In this document: positions 1-7,790 of the stretch, piece by piece
Layout: each line of letters begins with the position of its first letter
How positions within the stretch are numbered: position 1 is the stretch's first letter
DNA from: SKVR01 sp964589855
GTDB lineage: Bacteria > Bacteroidota > Bacteroidia > Bacteroidales > UBA7960
Direction of reading: 5' to 3'
DNA length: 54,771 nucleotides
Assembly: GCA_964589855.1 (NCBI GenBank)
Contig: CAZPVB010000005.1
Span: forward strand, 1-54,771
The notes under the pieces: model-generated
Database searches by the model: none
What the model was told of the DNA's origin: nothing
Seen by the model: only the letters and a program-made list of their open reading frames with translations
Program-made: the position numbers and the translations under genes

Positions 1-2
1 CT

Positions 3-713
3 ATAGAAGATGAAGAACAAGTGATCAAAACCATTGGTTTTTTGAAAGAGAACAACGTGAAATTTATGCGGGGTGGTATCTTTAAACCACGAAGTTCGCC
101 CTATTCTTTTCGGGGTTTAGGTATTGAAGGGTTGAAATTTTTCTCAAAACACTGCCGGGAAGCAGGCATAAAGGTGGTGAGTGAAGTCATGCAGGTATCT
201 CAGATTGAACCTATGCACGATTACGTAGATGTATTTCAGGTTGGTACGCGTAATTCGCAAAATTTTAATTTGTTGGACGAATTAGGAAAAACAGACAAAC
301 CGGTATTGCTGAAAAGAGGTATGTCATCAACCCTGGATGAGTTTTTGGCTTCGGCGGAGTATATTTTTTCCAATGGCAATGAAAAGATCATTCTTTGTGA
401 GCGGGGTATCCGGACTTTTGAAAAAGCTTATCGCAATACTATGGATCTGAACGCTATTCCTTATCTGCACGAGAAAAGTCATTTGCCCGTTTTTAGCGAT
501 CCCTCTCACGGGGTAGGCATAAGGGCATATGTTGAATCCTTAGCACTAGCCTCCGTAATGGCAGGTGCCGATGGTGTGCTGATCGAAATTCATGAAAACC
601 CTCCCAAGGCTTTTTCTGATGGCGCCCAAACACTTGATTTTTATCAAGCCAGAAGAAGTGTGAAACGTTTGCGGGAAACCATGGAATTAAAAAGAAAATT
701 AGAAATCGTATAG
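3..713 (+). CDS. aroF: 3-deoxy-7-phosphoheptulonate (DAHP) synthase, 5'-truncated
   Basis: This enzyme condenses phosphoenolpyruvate with erythrose 4-phosphate, the first step of the shikimate pathway to aromatic amino acids, in the cytoplasm. The reading frame is open to the left edge, so the N-terminus lies outside the window and no start is visible; the GTG at 21 is internal. Class I-beta (AroAG/KDSA-type) motifs are clear: RGGIFKPRSSPYSFRGLG, QVGTRNSQNFNLL, LLKRGMSS, ILCERGIRTFE, FSDPSHGVG and the metal-site region GVLIEIHENP. The protein ends soon after the TIM barrel (ELKRKLEIV), so no C-terminal chorismate mutase domain is fused, unlike some Bacteroidota homologues. It converges on the DUF4199 gene, and a hairpin separates them. 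Family assignment is secure; the symbol is by analogy. Confidence 0.93.
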   Translation: MEDEEQVIKTIGFLKENNVKFMRGGIFKPRSSPYSFRGLGIEGLKFFSKHCREAGIKVVSEVMQVSQIEPMHDYVDVFQVGTRNSQNFNLLDELGKTDKPVLLKRGMSSTLDEFLASAEYIFSNGNEKIILCERGIRTFEKAYRNTMDLNAIPYLHEKSHLPVFSDPSHGVGIRAYVESLALASVMAGADGVLIEIHENPPKAFSDGAQTLDFYQARRSVKRLRETMELKRKLEIV

Positions 714-716
714 ATA

Positions 717-752
717 CAAAAGTCAGGAGGTAAACTCTTCTGACTTTTTCTT
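717..752. terminator. Bidirectional hairpin terminator between aroF and the DUF4199 gene
   Basis: AAAAGTCAG (718-726) pairs with CTGACTTTT (740-748), leaving a loop of 13 bases. T-rich sequence follows on the plus strand and an A-tract precedes the left arm, so it can act in both directions. The left arm contains the stop codon of the minus-strand gene (723-725). Confidence 0.7.
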
Positions 753-1226
753 TTTAGAACTGGTGAAAAAAGACACAACGGCAGTAGTGATAATACCCAT
801 AATCGGCGAAGAAACCAACCCCTGTATAATGTAGTTTCGCAGGTTAAAGTAGTTTTGTGCCTCTTCAAGAGTCATTTTATCTTCCTCCACAACATGAGAG
901 ATTACGTTGGAAAAATATCCGGGAGCTACAACCGAGGAGGTTATGTATTGATTAAGAGGAACCAGGAGCGTTACAATACCTGTAATGATCAAGCCTGAGA
1001 TAAACCCTTGTTTGTAAGTCATCGTTCCGTTGTAATGGTTTTTTCTTTTATCGAGCAATGCAAACACATAAACAGCGATGGCCGGAATGGCGTAAAGGTT
1101 AGTATAAATAGCATGTTTATCAATGTAAGCATCATGTAGGCCAATGGCTCGCTCAAATGCCATCCATGCAAGTGTAACCAAAACAAAAATAAATGCCCAT
1201 TTGATCTCTATTGCAATTCCTTTCAT
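723..1226 (-). CDS. DUF4199 domain-containing membrane protein
   Basis: A 167-residue integral membrane protein of the DUF4199 family, common in Bacteroidota and of unknown function. Four hydrophobic segments are visible, roughly at residues 8-28, 44-60, 75-95 and 132-152. A short polar loop lies between the third and fourth (VVEEDKMTLEEAQNYFNLRNY), and a lysine-rich cytosolic tail closes the protein (SSKKKKSEE). The start ATG at 1226 directly precedes the first hydrophobic segment. It appears to be a single-gene unit convergent with aroF. Family recognition comes from overall pattern and length; there is no sequence basis for a specific role. Confidence 0.82.
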   Translation of the reverse strand: MKGIAIEIKWAFIFVLVTLAWMAFERAIGLHDAYIDKHAIYTNLYAIPAIAVYVFALLDKRKNHYNGTMTYKQGFISGLIITGIVTLLVPLNQYITSSVVAPGYFSNVISHVVEEDKMTLEEAQNYFNLRNYIIQGLVSSPIMGIITTAVVSFFTSSKKKKSEEFTS

Positions 1227-1318
1227 AGTTTTTAGTATTGATGTTAAAAACTCAAATTTAAAAAAAATACTGGTCTTTTAGTCATTTTGCTTTTCCCTTC
1301 CCTGAGGTTGAGAAAAAG

Positions 1319-2809
1319 TCAGTCTTTAATACATCTCACCCCCAAACCAAATTGTTTTTTAAAAACACTTTGGTCGAGTACAGTATTGGCGTTGATCACA
1401 AAAATTGAAATGGCATTGTCATCTGAATCCTGGTTAGATGTCCACCAATAAGCTGCAGAATATGTTTCGTTTAAATTACCTGTAAGTGTTCGTAATCCCG
1501 CTGCATGTGCCTCAAATCCGGTATTTTCCTCATCTACTAAATTGGGTTCACTCCACCGGGGGTGAACATCGGGAACTATTCTTCTGCTTTTAAGTTTACC
1601 CCCCGCCATTCTTTTTCCGTCCAGATGATCGGCAATCTGCTGCCAGTCATCAACCGTAGGCAGGCTCCATCCGGCAGGGCATATTCCCTGGTTATTTTCT
1701 TGTTTAGCGTAGTGCATCATTTCATTCCATTGATACAAGCCTCCATATTCGTCGCAAGATGATTCCCTGTTTTTGAGGCAGTATTTTTCTATGATCTGGT
1801 TATTTGTCTGGTTTTCTCTGGAGGAGATCATCTCACCGATATTAAGATTCTCGGCCATCCAAATCTGATCACCTATGGCTACCCAGTTATATTCCTGATC
1901 ATCTCTGATGTCTTTAAATGTTCCTGTTAGCGAACCGTAAGGATTTGTTTTTACCATTTTCATTTCGAAGGATGAATTTTCTTTTTTGAGCGTTACCCCG
2001 AGGCCGTCTCCTGAAAAAAAGGCAGTATACCTTTCCGTATCTTCGAATGATTCGTCCTTTGCAATCTCAATAGAAAGAGCATATTCCGCAATGGCGTTAA
2101 ACGCATATGCCGAAACGAGTTTAACTGGTATATACCTGCATTTCCAGGAAAAACTTTTTCCGTCGACATCGAGTCCCGTTCCATCTTTATAGAGAGTAAA
2201 TGTTGCAGGTGTTATGATTTGTTTATTGTTGTTATCTCTGTTGTCAGAAATACTGATGACTTCCCATTCACCGGCAATTCGCATGTAGTGCAATTTTTGC
2301 AAAAGTGCTGATGCAGCGCCAGGGCGTTTTTCGAGATAAACATCTGCATATTGACTGATGATTGAGATTACAGGTACTTCAACGAAATTGTTCTTCCCGG
2401 CCAATTTTACATTTTGTTTACCCAAAATTCTGCTGTTGTTTTGCCTGTCAAATTCAAGATAAAGATTATGGGCAATAGCAGCAGTATCGGTAGTTATCTT
2501 TTCTGTTGCCCATACTTTATTTCGATAAAGTAAGTGAACAAGTACCTCCTTTTCTGCCGGAAGGTTATAAACAACATAATTTCCGGGTTTATTGATAACT
2601 GACTCGCCATAGATCCGGGTTATTCTGGTGTTGCTGACTACAATCAGTCCTTTTTCAAACAATTCAGAATTAATCCTTTTCTGATCATTGATGATCCTGC
2701 CTTTCAGTATCACTCCCGGGGGAATGCTATCTTTAACCATAGCAGATAAAGATGCATTCAGGCAAAAATAAAAGAGTAAGAATAAAACTAAACATCTATT
2801 TAAATTCAT
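1319..2809 (-). CDS. Secreted protein with C-terminal FISUMP domain
   Basis: A 496-residue protein with an N-terminal signal peptide (hydrophobic residues 6-23, LVLFLLFYFCLNASLSA). The N-terminal half (about 30-290) is not recognised; part of it (about 175-270: GEWEVISISDNRDNNNK, TFTLYKDGTGLDVDG, SFSWKC) resembles the lipocalin-like domains of secreted Bacteroidota proteins. The C-terminal 200 residues fit the Fibrobacter succinogenes major paralogous (FISUMP, TIGR02145) domain: IGDQIWMAENLNIG, EYGGLYQWNEMM, ICPAGWSLPTVDDWQQ, AAYWWTSNQ, GLGVRCIKD at the very end. FISUMP domains resemble sulfatase-modifying/C-type-lectin-like folds and occur on secreted proteins of unknown role. No T9SS sorting domain is seen. 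It is monocistronic, flanked by short intergenic regions. Confidence 0.85.
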   Translation of the reverse strand: MNLNRCLVLFLLFYFCLNASLSAMVKDSIPPGVILKGRIINDQKRINSELFEKGLIVVSNTRITRIYGESVINKPGNYVVYNLPAEKEVLVHLLYRNKVWATEKITTDTAAIAHNLYLEFDRQNNSRILGKQNVKLAGKNNFVEVPVISIISQYADVYLEKRPGAASALLQKLHYMRIAGEWEVISISDNRDNNNKQIITPATFTLYKDGTGLDVDGKSFSWKCRYIPVKLVSAYAFNAIAEYALSIEIAKDESFEDTERYTAFFSGDGLGVTLKKENSSFEMKMVKTNPYGSLTGTFKDIRDDQEYNWVAIGDQIWMAENLNIGEMISSRENQTNNQIIEKYCLKNRESSCDEYGGLYQWNEMMHYAKQENNQGICPAGWSLPTVDDWQQIADHLDGKRMAGGKLKSRRIVPDVHPRWSEPNLVDEENTGFEAHAAGLRTLTGNLNETYSAAYWWTSNQDSDDNAISIFVINANTVLDQSVFKKQFGLGVRCIKD

Positions 2810-2940
2810 GTAATCAATTCTTAAAAGTTGATAGGTTTGTCATTTTTATTTCCTAAGGGTTATTTACAGGCATCTTTTTTTTGTAGAAATGAATATGACA
2901 CGTATCTGCAGTTTTTTTAGCATTCTTGCCCCCGGAGAGA

Positions 2941-3423
2941 TTAAAATCCAAATCTGGTTTTTAAAAGATTTTGCCTGCTTTGAATATCAAAAGAATATTT
3001 TTCGAAAAAAGAATTCACTTCTACGGTGCAAGTCTCTGAGAATCTTTGGGTCTCTTTCACTATCATATATTGAAAAGGGCTATTTTCAGTAGCATAAATC
3101 CGGATCGATTGCTGTGCTCTGGTATTTCCTGCCAGCGCTCTGTCGGCGGTTTCCATGTAAATAAATATCCACTTATCCATGGCGTCAAGAAACTCATTAC
3201 AAGTATCGAATTCCTGATCGTAATAATTAAAAAAATCAGAGAAATCGCGTAGCTTTGTAGATGCAGTGTTGTTTTTTGTTTGATCTTTTGACTGAATTAT
3301 TTCGTTTTGAGGCAGTTTGGCAGGCAACTGCGAAAAGGAAATCAGGGATGATATCATCAAGGTAAAAATCCCGAAAAAACGATACAAAACGCCAGATGGT
3401 TGGACAAATCTACTTGTGTGCAT
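2941..3423 (-). CDS. Hypothetical exported protein
   Basis: Not recognised. The frame is open up to an ATG at 3468. A signal-peptide core (FFGIFTLMISSLISFSQ) lies well inside it, so the true start is probably the ATG at 3423 or the TTG at 3387, which would place the basic n-region directly before that core. The mature part is about 125 residues, mostly helical and acidic in the middle (FSDFFNYYDQEFDTCNEFLDAMDKW), and contains two cysteines (DTCNEF and ETCTVE) that could form a disulfide after export. No known domain was identified. It stands alone between the FISUMP gene and the divergent lpxK. Confidence 0.5.
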   Translation of the reverse strand: MHTSRFVQPSGVLYRFFGIFTLMISSLISFSQLPAKLPQNEIIQSKDQTKNNTASTKLRDFSDFFNYYDQEFDTCNEFLDAMDKWIFIYMETADRALAGNTRAQQSIRIYATENSPFQYMIVKETQRFSETCTVEVNSFFEKYSFDIQSRQNLLKTRFGF

Positions 3424-3633
3424 TTGTGTGCAAGATAAAAAGAATAAAAGAATCCCTGGAAAATACAATCTATTGCAAATTTAAGACAAATATAAAGACA
3501 TCCTTCAAAACAAGGATTATCTATAAACGGGGTATTTATGGGCAAAATACATCAAATTAAAAAGATAAAAAAATATAGTTACCTTTAATGGTCTGGTTAA
3601 ATCAATATTTTTCAGAAAATTAGTGTTTTACGG

Positions 3634-3664
3634 TTGAATTTGAATGATCCATTTTCTATATTTG
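3634..3664 (+). promoter_or_regulatory. Candidate Bacteroidota-type promoter for lpxK
   Basis: TATATTTG at 3657-3664 matches the TAnnTTTG -7 consensus exactly, and TTG at 3634-3636 lies 20 bp upstream in the -33 position. The predicted transcription start would fall at or within a few bases of the lpxK ATG (3669), implying a leaderless or nearly leaderless transcript. This is inference from motifs only. Confidence 0.35.
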
Positions 3665-3668
3665 AGGG

Positions 3669-4787
3669 ATGAAAATACTCCGAATAATATTATTTCCGAT
3701 TGCCATTTTATACGGTTTGCTCACAGACCTGAGGAATAAACTTTTTGACTGGGGCATTTTATCGCAGAAAACCTTTGATCATCCCCTCATTGGCATTGGA
3801 AATCTGAGCACAGGAGGTACCGGGAAAACCCCGCATATAGAATATTTGATCGGTTTGTTGAAAAAGAAATACAGGGTGGCCACACTCAGTCGCGGATATA
3901 AAAGGAAAAGCAAAGGGTTTCAATTGGCAAAACCGTTTTCAAAGGTAAGAGATGTTGGAGATGAACCATTGCAGATTTACCTTAAGCATCCGGATGCCAA
4001 TATTGCGGTTTGCAATAGCCGGCGTGAAGGAATTCAAAAAATCATTAAAAGTATTCCGGGTAATCAGGTTATATTGCTCGATGATGTATTTCAGCACCGG
4101 TATATTAAACCCGGGTTGAATATTTTACTCACCGATTATCATAAGATCTTTACCGATAACTTTATGTTGCCCACCGGAAACCTTCGGGAGTACCGGTCTA
4201 ATGCCCAAAGGGCTGATGCTATTGTGGTTACGAAAACACCCAGTGTTTTTTCACCACTCGACAGAAAGATCATACTTAAAGACCTGGAAAAATACAAGAT
4301 CAAAAATGTTTTTTTCTCTTACATTAAATATGGCAATTGGAAGCCATTGACCCCAACCGCAGAAAAAAACAATATGCAGGAAGCAAAAACTATTTTTATG
4401 TTTACGGGTATTGCCAATCCTGTGCCTCTTGAAGAACATCTGAAGAGATCATGTCTTGATTTAAAAACATTCAGATTTTCAGATCATTACCAATTCAAAG
4501 AGACCGATATCAGAAGTATTATTCATAAATATCGCGAAACTTTCAGTGGCACCAAAGCCATTCTGACCACCGAAAAAGACAGTATGCGACTGAGAAATCC
4601 GGCTATCAAAAAACTCATCAAAAGTTTACCGGTTTACTATGTTCCTATTGAGGTAGATTTTCACGAAAAAGACAAGGAAAAGTTTGACCAGATGGTTTGG
4701 GATTATATGGCTGCATTTGATGAAAAATGGAAAAAGTCATCTTCTCAAACCCATCCCAAAACCAAAAGAAGCAAAAGAGCATCCTGA
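3669..4787 (+). CDS. lpxK: Tetraacyldisaccharide 4'-kinase
   Basis: LpxK phosphorylates the 4' position of the tetraacylated disaccharide-1-phosphate to make lipid IVA, at the cytoplasmic face of the inner membrane. The N-terminus has the usual membrane-associated helix (residues 5-20), then the P-loop GNLSTGGTGKTP (44-55), TLSRGYKRKSKG (72-83), RDVGDEP (94-100) and DDVFQH (138-143). The last corresponds to the conserved DD-G-FQ motif, with Val in place of Gly or Ala. At 372 residues it is slightly longer than typical, owing to a basic C-terminal tail (KWKKSSSQTHPKTKRSKRAS). It converges on the sigma-54 regulator, with 9 bp between stop codons. The presence of lpxK supports an LPS-bearing Gram-negative cell. 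Confidence 0.95.
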   Translation: MKILRIILFPIAILYGLLTDLRNKLFDWGILSQKTFDHPLIGIGNLSTGGTGKTPHIEYLIGLLKKKYRVATLSRGYKRKSKGFQLAKPFSKVRDVGDEPLQIYLKHPDANIAVCNSRREGIQKIIKSIPGNQVILLDDVFQHRYIKPGLNILLTDYHKIFTDNFMLPTGNLREYRSNAQRADAIVVTKTPSVFSPLDRKIILKDLEKYKIKNVFFSYIKYGNWKPLTPTAEKNNMQEAKTIFMFTGIANPVPLEEHLKRSCLDLKTFRFSDHYQFKETDIRSIIHKYRETFSGTKAILTTEKDSMRLRNPAIKKLIKSLPVYYVPIEVDFHEKDKEKFDQMVWDYMAAFDEKWKKSSSQTHPKTKRSKRAS

Positions 4788-4796
4788 TCTATTTTG

Positions 4797-6197
4797 TTAA
4801 TCCATATTAATTTCCAGTTTTTTGATTTTTTTCCAGAGCGCAACGCGGCTAATGCCCAGATGTTCGGCAGTTTTGCTTTGGTTATGATTGTATGCTGAAA
4901 GAACTTTCTCGAGTTGTTCTTTGGTGATATTCAGCCTGCCCGACCTGTTTTTTTTTACTGTATTGATCGTTTCCTCTTTCTCTTTTGGATTTTGTTGTAA
5001 TTGAGAATCAGTAAAAGATTGGGAGAAAGTTTGCTTTTTGCTAATCTCGGGAGGAAGGTCAGCACTTTCAATGGTAGCGCCATCCACCAATACAAATGCA
5101 TGCTCTATTGCGTTTTGAAGTTCTCTTACATTGCCGGGCCAATCATATTCCATCAATGTTTTCAAAGCTTCACGGCCAATACCTTTTACCTTTTTCAGTG
5201 TTGATTCATTGAATTTGTTGATAAAAAAATCTGTTAATGCAGGAATATCAAGGTGGCGCTCTCTTAAAGGAGGCATTTGTATATTAAACACACTGAGGCG
5301 GTAAAAAAGATCTTCTCTGAAGGCATTTTCCCGAATCATTTGACGCAGATTTTTGTTGGTAGCAGCAATAATTCTCATGTTTACTTTTACGGGTTGGTTG
5401 TCGCCCACTCTTTCAATGGTTTTTTCCTGAATTACCCTCAAAAGCTTTACCTGCAGTGCCGGGCTGATTTCACCAATTTCATCCAGAAAAATGGTTCCAC
5501 CCTGCGCCAATTCAAACTTACCAAGTTTATCTTTCCAGGCATCGGTAAAAGCACCTTTCACATGTCCGAAAAGTTCGCTTTCTAACAATGTGTCTGATAA
5601 TGAGGCACAATTTATTTTAATGAAAGGCTCATTTTTTCTGTACGATAATTCATGAATGGCATCTGCTACCAGTTCTTTGCCTGTACCACTTTCACCCAGA
5701 ATCATCACATTCACATCTGATTCTGCCGCCAGAGATATCATTCTGTATATTTTCCTGATCTTTTCGTCATGTCCGATGATTTTCTTTTCCAGATAATATT
5801 CGCTTTTTCCAAAGTCATCGGGTGACTGGGTAAGGCATTCCATCTCATCAGATATATCAGTAATCTGGAAAAGAAAAAAATCAGTGTTCTCTTGTCGGAA
5901 AGGCTGCGATGAGAAGTATATAAGGCGTTCGCCCATCGGTGTTTTTACTATAAGTGTTTTATGAAAATATTGTTTCTTTTGCTTTTTCATGGAATGCTTG
6001 CACTGATGCATGTCAAAGGCTTTTTGCTCAGTGGTATGGAAGGGATAATCCTGAAGGTTCTTTGTTTGCTTTATATTTTGGATATCTGCAAGAAGTTTTT
6101 CAGCAAAATCATTCATGAATAGTATCTCAAGGGAAGTGTTGGTTATTAAGACACCCGATCTGAGATTGTCAACAATGGATTGATAGTTTTTCAGCAT
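4797..6197 (-). CDS. PAS-domain sigma-54-dependent transcriptional activator (Fis family)
   Basis: A bacterial enhancer-binding protein that remodels sigma-54 RNA polymerase. Domains in order: an N-terminal PAS-like sensor (about 1-120, ending QITDISDEME), a linker, the AAA+ domain (about 139-370) and a Fis-type helix-turn-helix (about 424-466, LEKVLSAYNHNQSKTAEHLG). The AAA+ domain has Walker A GESGTGKE (168-175), the sigma-54 contact loop GAFTDA (215-220, Asp for the second Gly of GAFTGA, a recurrent natural variant), Walker B TIFLDEIGE (235-243) and the arginine-finger region FREDLFYRL (293-301). There is no receiver domain, so it is likely controlled by a small signal rather than by phosphorylation. 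The PAS contains a Cys/His cluster (MHQCKH, 63-68). It is divergent from the DUF302 gene. Confidence 0.93.
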   Translation of the reverse strand: MLKNYQSIVDNLRSGVLITNTSLEILFMNDFAEKLLADIQNIKQTKNLQDYPFHTTEQKAFDMHQCKHSMKKQKKQYFHKTLIVKTPMGERLIYFSSQPFRQENTDFFLFQITDISDEMECLTQSPDDFGKSEYYLEKKIIGHDEKIRKIYRMISLAAESDVNVMILGESGTGKELVADAIHELSYRKNEPFIKINCASLSDTLLESELFGHVKGAFTDAWKDKLGKFELAQGGTIFLDEIGEISPALQVKLLRVIQEKTIERVGDNQPVKVNMRIIAATNKNLRQMIRENAFREDLFYRLSVFNIQMPPLRERHLDIPALTDFFINKFNESTLKKVKGIGREALKTLMEYDWPGNVRELQNAIEHAFVLVDGATIESADLPPEISKKQTFSQSFTDSQLQQNPKEKEETINTVKKNRSGRLNITKEQLEKVLSAYNHNQSKTAEHLGISRVALWKKIKKLEINMD

Positions 6198-6207
6198 AAG
6201 GTTAAAA

Positions 6208-6270
6208 GGTTAACATTTGGTTATCACTGTTAGCTAAGTTAATAAAGTTAGCGTTGCAGAAGTGTTAACC
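6208..6270. promoter_or_regulatory. Candidate enhancer (activator-binding) sites
   Basis: GGTTAAC (6208-6214) and GTTAACC (6264-6270) form an inverted pair. Between them lie the palindrome TTAGCTAA (6230-6237) and a second GTTAGC (6247-6252). They lie 50-115 bp upstream of the candidate -24/-12 element, where enhancer-binding proteins usually bind, and directly in front of the regulator's own gene. No binding data; inference from symmetry and position. Confidence 0.4.
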
Positions 6271-6322
6271 AAAACAAAATATTAAACTATTAAACATCAC
6301 ATATTGTGGTATATACGTTTCG

Positions 6323-6338
6323 TGGCACAGATTTGGTT
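6323..6338 (+). promoter_or_regulatory. Candidate sigma-54 (-24/-12) promoter of the DUF302 gene
   Basis: TGGCACAGATTTGGTT matches TGGCAC-N5-TTGCW: the -24 half is perfect, while the -12 half reads TGGTT (core G kept, C changed to T). The spacing between the two GG elements is right. The predicted start near 6350 would give a leader of about 44 nt before the ATG at 6393. A sigma-54 activator is encoded divergently next door, which raises the likelihood. Confidence 0.6.
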
Positions 6339-6392
6339 AAATTTGAACACAAATAATAAAATCAATAATTCATTAATATAAACATTTTTAAT

Positions 6393-6872
6393 ATGAACAA
6401 ACAAAGTATTATTTTACTCGTGGTTGGTGTTGTAGCAGGCGTTTTACTTACTTCCCTTTTTGCCTATAGGTCTGCTCCGGGCATGATGCTAAAAGAAGCT
6501 GAAAGCAAATATAGTTTTGAAGAGTCTGTAGAGGTTTTTGAACAAACTGCCCAGGATATGGGATGGAAAATTCCTACCGTGCATGATATGGCAAAAACCA
6601 TGGAGAAAAGTGGTTACAGTGTAAACAGTATGAAAGTTTTTGAACTTTGCCATCCTGATCATGCTTATGAGATACTGAAACTTGATGAAGAAAGAATTGT
6701 GTCGAACATGATGCCCTGTCGTGTTTCGATATATGAAAAATCAGATGGCAAAACCTATATTTCCTGGATGAATACCTCAATGATGGGTAACATGATGGGG
6801 GGTGTAGTGGCCGATGTTATGGGAATTGCCTCTGCCGAGAGCGAAGAAATGATTGCTTCCATAAAAAAATGA
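6393..6872 (+). CDS. Membrane-anchored DUF302 protein
   Basis: A 159-residue protein with one N-terminal hydrophobic segment (residues 5-24, IILLVVGVVAGVLLTSLFAY), acting as membrane anchor or signal, followed by a DUF302 domain (about 35-157). Recognisable features are the helix FEESVEVFEQTAQDMGWKIP, the strand VFELCHPDHAYEIL with a single Cys-Pro, MPCRVSIYEKSDGKTYI and a methionine-rich run near the end (NTSMMGNMMGGVVADVMG). DUF302 proteins have unknown function. Some sit with sulfur, metal or redox genes, and the Cys/His/Met content fits metal or heme handling, but this is inference. It is probably the main target of the divergent sigma-54 activator. A strong terminator follows, so it is monocistronic. 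Confidence 0.85.
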   Translation: MNKQSIILLVVGVVAGVLLTSLFAYRSAPGMMLKEAESKYSFEESVEVFEQTAQDMGWKIPTVHDMAKTMEKSGYSVNSMKVFELCHPDHAYEILKLDEERIVSNMMPCRVSIYEKSDGKTYISWMNTSMMGNMMGGVVADVMGIASAESEEMIASIKK

Positions 6873-6910
6873 TATGTGATTTTTTAGGTTTTAGATTTAT
6901 TTTGCTTATT

Positions 6911-6948
6911 GAAAAAAAAGAGACTGATGCTTCAGTCTCTTTTTTTTT
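6911..6948 (+). terminator. Intrinsic terminator after the DUF302 gene
   Basis: AAGAGACTGA (6918-6927), loop TGCT, then TCAGTCTCTT (6932-6941), followed by a run of T to 6948. The stem is perfect. An A-run on the left arm would also allow function on the opposite strand. Confidence 0.88.
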
Positions 6949-7139
6949 GATCATATATTTTTTTGAAGAAAAGATTACCGGAAAATAATTTGTCATGATT
7001 GCCAATGAAAAATGAACATAAGGTTGAATAGAATTGATAATTGAGACGATACAATCAGTTATTTAATCAAATATAATAAGTTATCCATCATTTTATTTTT
7101 CGTGCTGTTGCCATAAAAAAATAATAATAGACTCTCAGG

Positions 7140-7586
7140 TTATTTTCTGATAAGCAACCATGTGTCATTATGCTCGGGAAAGTCATTGATGATCTGGTAA
7201 ATTCTGCTTCTTGCCTCCTGCTCCTGCAGGTATGAATCCACCGAAACACGATGAAATCCTGTTTCACTAAGAAGAATAACCGGTTCAAATCCCTTATTTT
7301 TTAGGGTTTCGGTGTAATTTTCTGCGTTATCTTTGCTTCTGAAGCTTCCGATGATCACGAAATAGGGGTGCTCTTCCCGGTTCGATTCGTCAGCAGAACT
7401 GGCAAAAGTGAACCGTTCTTCCATGGTTCTGATCTCTGCCTGGTGGTCTACTTCCACGTCTACTTCAGTTTTGTTTTCAATGTCAGGTTTTGTGACTTCC
7501 TGCTCTTCTACTTTGGTTAATTTCTGGGTTTTACAACCAGTAACGGTAATGATTGTAAAAGCAATCAAGATCATTTTTATACGCAT
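7140..7586 (-). CDS. SPOR-domain lipoprotein
   Basis: A 148-residue lipoprotein. The lipobox TVTGC places the acylated cysteine at residue 18. An acidic linker (about 20-65) leads to a C-terminal SPOR domain (about 72-146: YFVIIGSFRSKDNAENYTETLKNKG, EPVILLSETGFHRVSVDSY, ARSRIYQII, TWLLIRK). SPOR domains bind denuded glycan strands of septal peptidoglycan, so a role in cell division or envelope maintenance is likely, with the protein tethered to the outer or inner membrane in the periplasm. It lies alone between the DUF302 gene and the efflux operon. Confidence 0.88.
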   Translation of the reverse strand: MRIKMILIAFTIITVTGCKTQKLTKVEEQEVTKPDIENKTEVDVEVDHQAEIRTMEERFTFASSADESNREEHPYFVIIGSFRSKDNAENYTETLKNKGFEPVILLSETGFHRVSVDSYLQEQEARSRIYQIINDFPEHNDTWLLIRK

Positions 7587-7790
7587 ATTTCTGTTTTTTC
7601 AGGTTTCGGGTTTGTAGGAATGTAAATACATTCAATAAGTTAGGATTGGTTGGTTTTGTTTCACAAAAAATCTATTGCAATTTTTACTGATCTTCTGAAA
7701 TAACGTACGAAAATAGTAAAAATTCCCATGGAAGCATTATTGTTGCAGATTTCCCGATGATATTTATAGATATTTTTGAGAAATTAGTTT

